From: Spirochaetaceae bacterium
Lineage (GTDB): Bacteria > Spirochaetota > Spirochaetia > DSM-2461
Reading direction: 5' to 3'
Assembly (NCBI GenBank): GCA_016342385.1
Contig: JAEINM010000255.1
Coordinates: 1-6,316 of the forward strand
DNA length: 6,316 bases
Shown here in pieces: positions 6,241 through 6,316 of this stretch; position 1 is the first letter of the stretch; each line of letters opens with the position of its first letter. The notes under the pieces were generated by a model. That model had not been told where the DNA came from. It ran no database searches and was given only the letters and a program-made list of their open reading frames with translations. The translations under genes and the position numbers were made by a program.

Positions 6241-6314
6241 CGGGCTGTAGCGCAGGGGTTTAGCGTACGTGTCTGGGGGACATGGGGTCGGCGGTTCAAA
6301 TCCGCCCAGCCCGA
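6241..6314 (+). tRNA. tRNA-Pro, anticodon GGG
   Basis: A complete 74-base cloverleaf. The acceptor stem CGGGCTG (6241-6247) pairs perfectly with CAGCCCG (6307-6313). The D arm begins at 6250. The anticodon stem CGTGT/ACATG (6268-6272/6280-6284, one G-T pair) encloses the loop CTGGGGG, with anticodon GGG at 6275-6277. A five-base variable loop follows, then the T stem GGCGG/CCGCC with loop TTCAAAT (6290-6306). The C1-G72 pair, discriminator A73 (6314) and G37 are hallmarks of bacterial proline tRNAs. It reads CCC and CCU. The 3' CCA is not encoded: the bases after A73 are CT, so a nucleotidyltransferase must add it. GGG is not a U34 anticodon, so the nearby TrhP would not modify this tRNA. Confidence 0.97.
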
Positions 6315-6316
6315 CT

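Noticed and set aside
5916..6299. Minus-strand open frame opposite the RRM gene and tRNA.
   Set aside because: It would begin inside the tRNA gene and covers a clearly conserved RRM coding region on the other strand.

Overview
This window reads as an ordinary, gene-dense stretch of a bacterial chromosome with low-to-moderate GC content. It carries six convincing protein genes and one tRNA gene, and no gap between genes exceeds about 150 bases. Shine-Dalgarno sites are clear before most genes. The small single-RRM RNA-binding protein, the tRNA without an encoded CCA end, a short two-membrane-segment protein whose layout I associate with spirochaetes, and the general codon style make me lean towards Spirochaetota (free-living Spirochaetaceae-like). 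This is an inference from impression, not a proof. I see no transposase, integrase, phage gene, CRISPR array, toxin-antitoxin pair or defence system.

Layout, left to right. Bases 15-2357 (+) encode a complete Lon (LonA) ATP-dependent protease with all catalytic residues. The lon stop codon runs straight into a 42-base, GC-rich, nearly perfect inverted repeat at 2356-2397, which looks like a REP/MITE-type palindrome. The convergent gene lipB (3051-2410, -), for lipoyl(octanoyl) transferase, ends in a second, AT-rich palindrome. Behind it on the minus strand lie a class III metallophosphoesterase of the CpdA-like type (3849-3121) and a 136-residue protein of unknown function with two membrane segments flanked by charged, probably coiled-coil, ends (4404-3994). 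The three minus-strand genes are separated by 69 and 144 bases, and lipB seems to have its own promoter, so a single operon is doubtful.

The 146-base gap at 4405-4550 is a divergent promoter region. To its right, on the plus strand, is a peptidase-U32 family protein of the TrhP (YegQ/YrrO) type, whose characterised relatives hydroxylate U34 of tRNAs. Next comes a 93-residue RRM protein with its own apparent promoter, then tRNA-Pro(GGG), preceded by a good extended -10 promoter. The window ends two bases after the tRNA discriminator base.

Functionally this is a housekeeping neighbourhood: protein quality control, lipoate attachment, a phosphodiesterase, tRNA modification, RNA binding and tRNA. 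No shared pathway joins the genes, apart from a loose RNA/translation theme at the right end (TrhP, RRM protein, tRNA). I did not find a convincing new multi-gene system. The items most worth a second look are the palindrome at the lon stop codon, the unknown membrane protein, the possibly leaderless lipB start, and the small RRM gene with a palindrome inside its promoter spacer.
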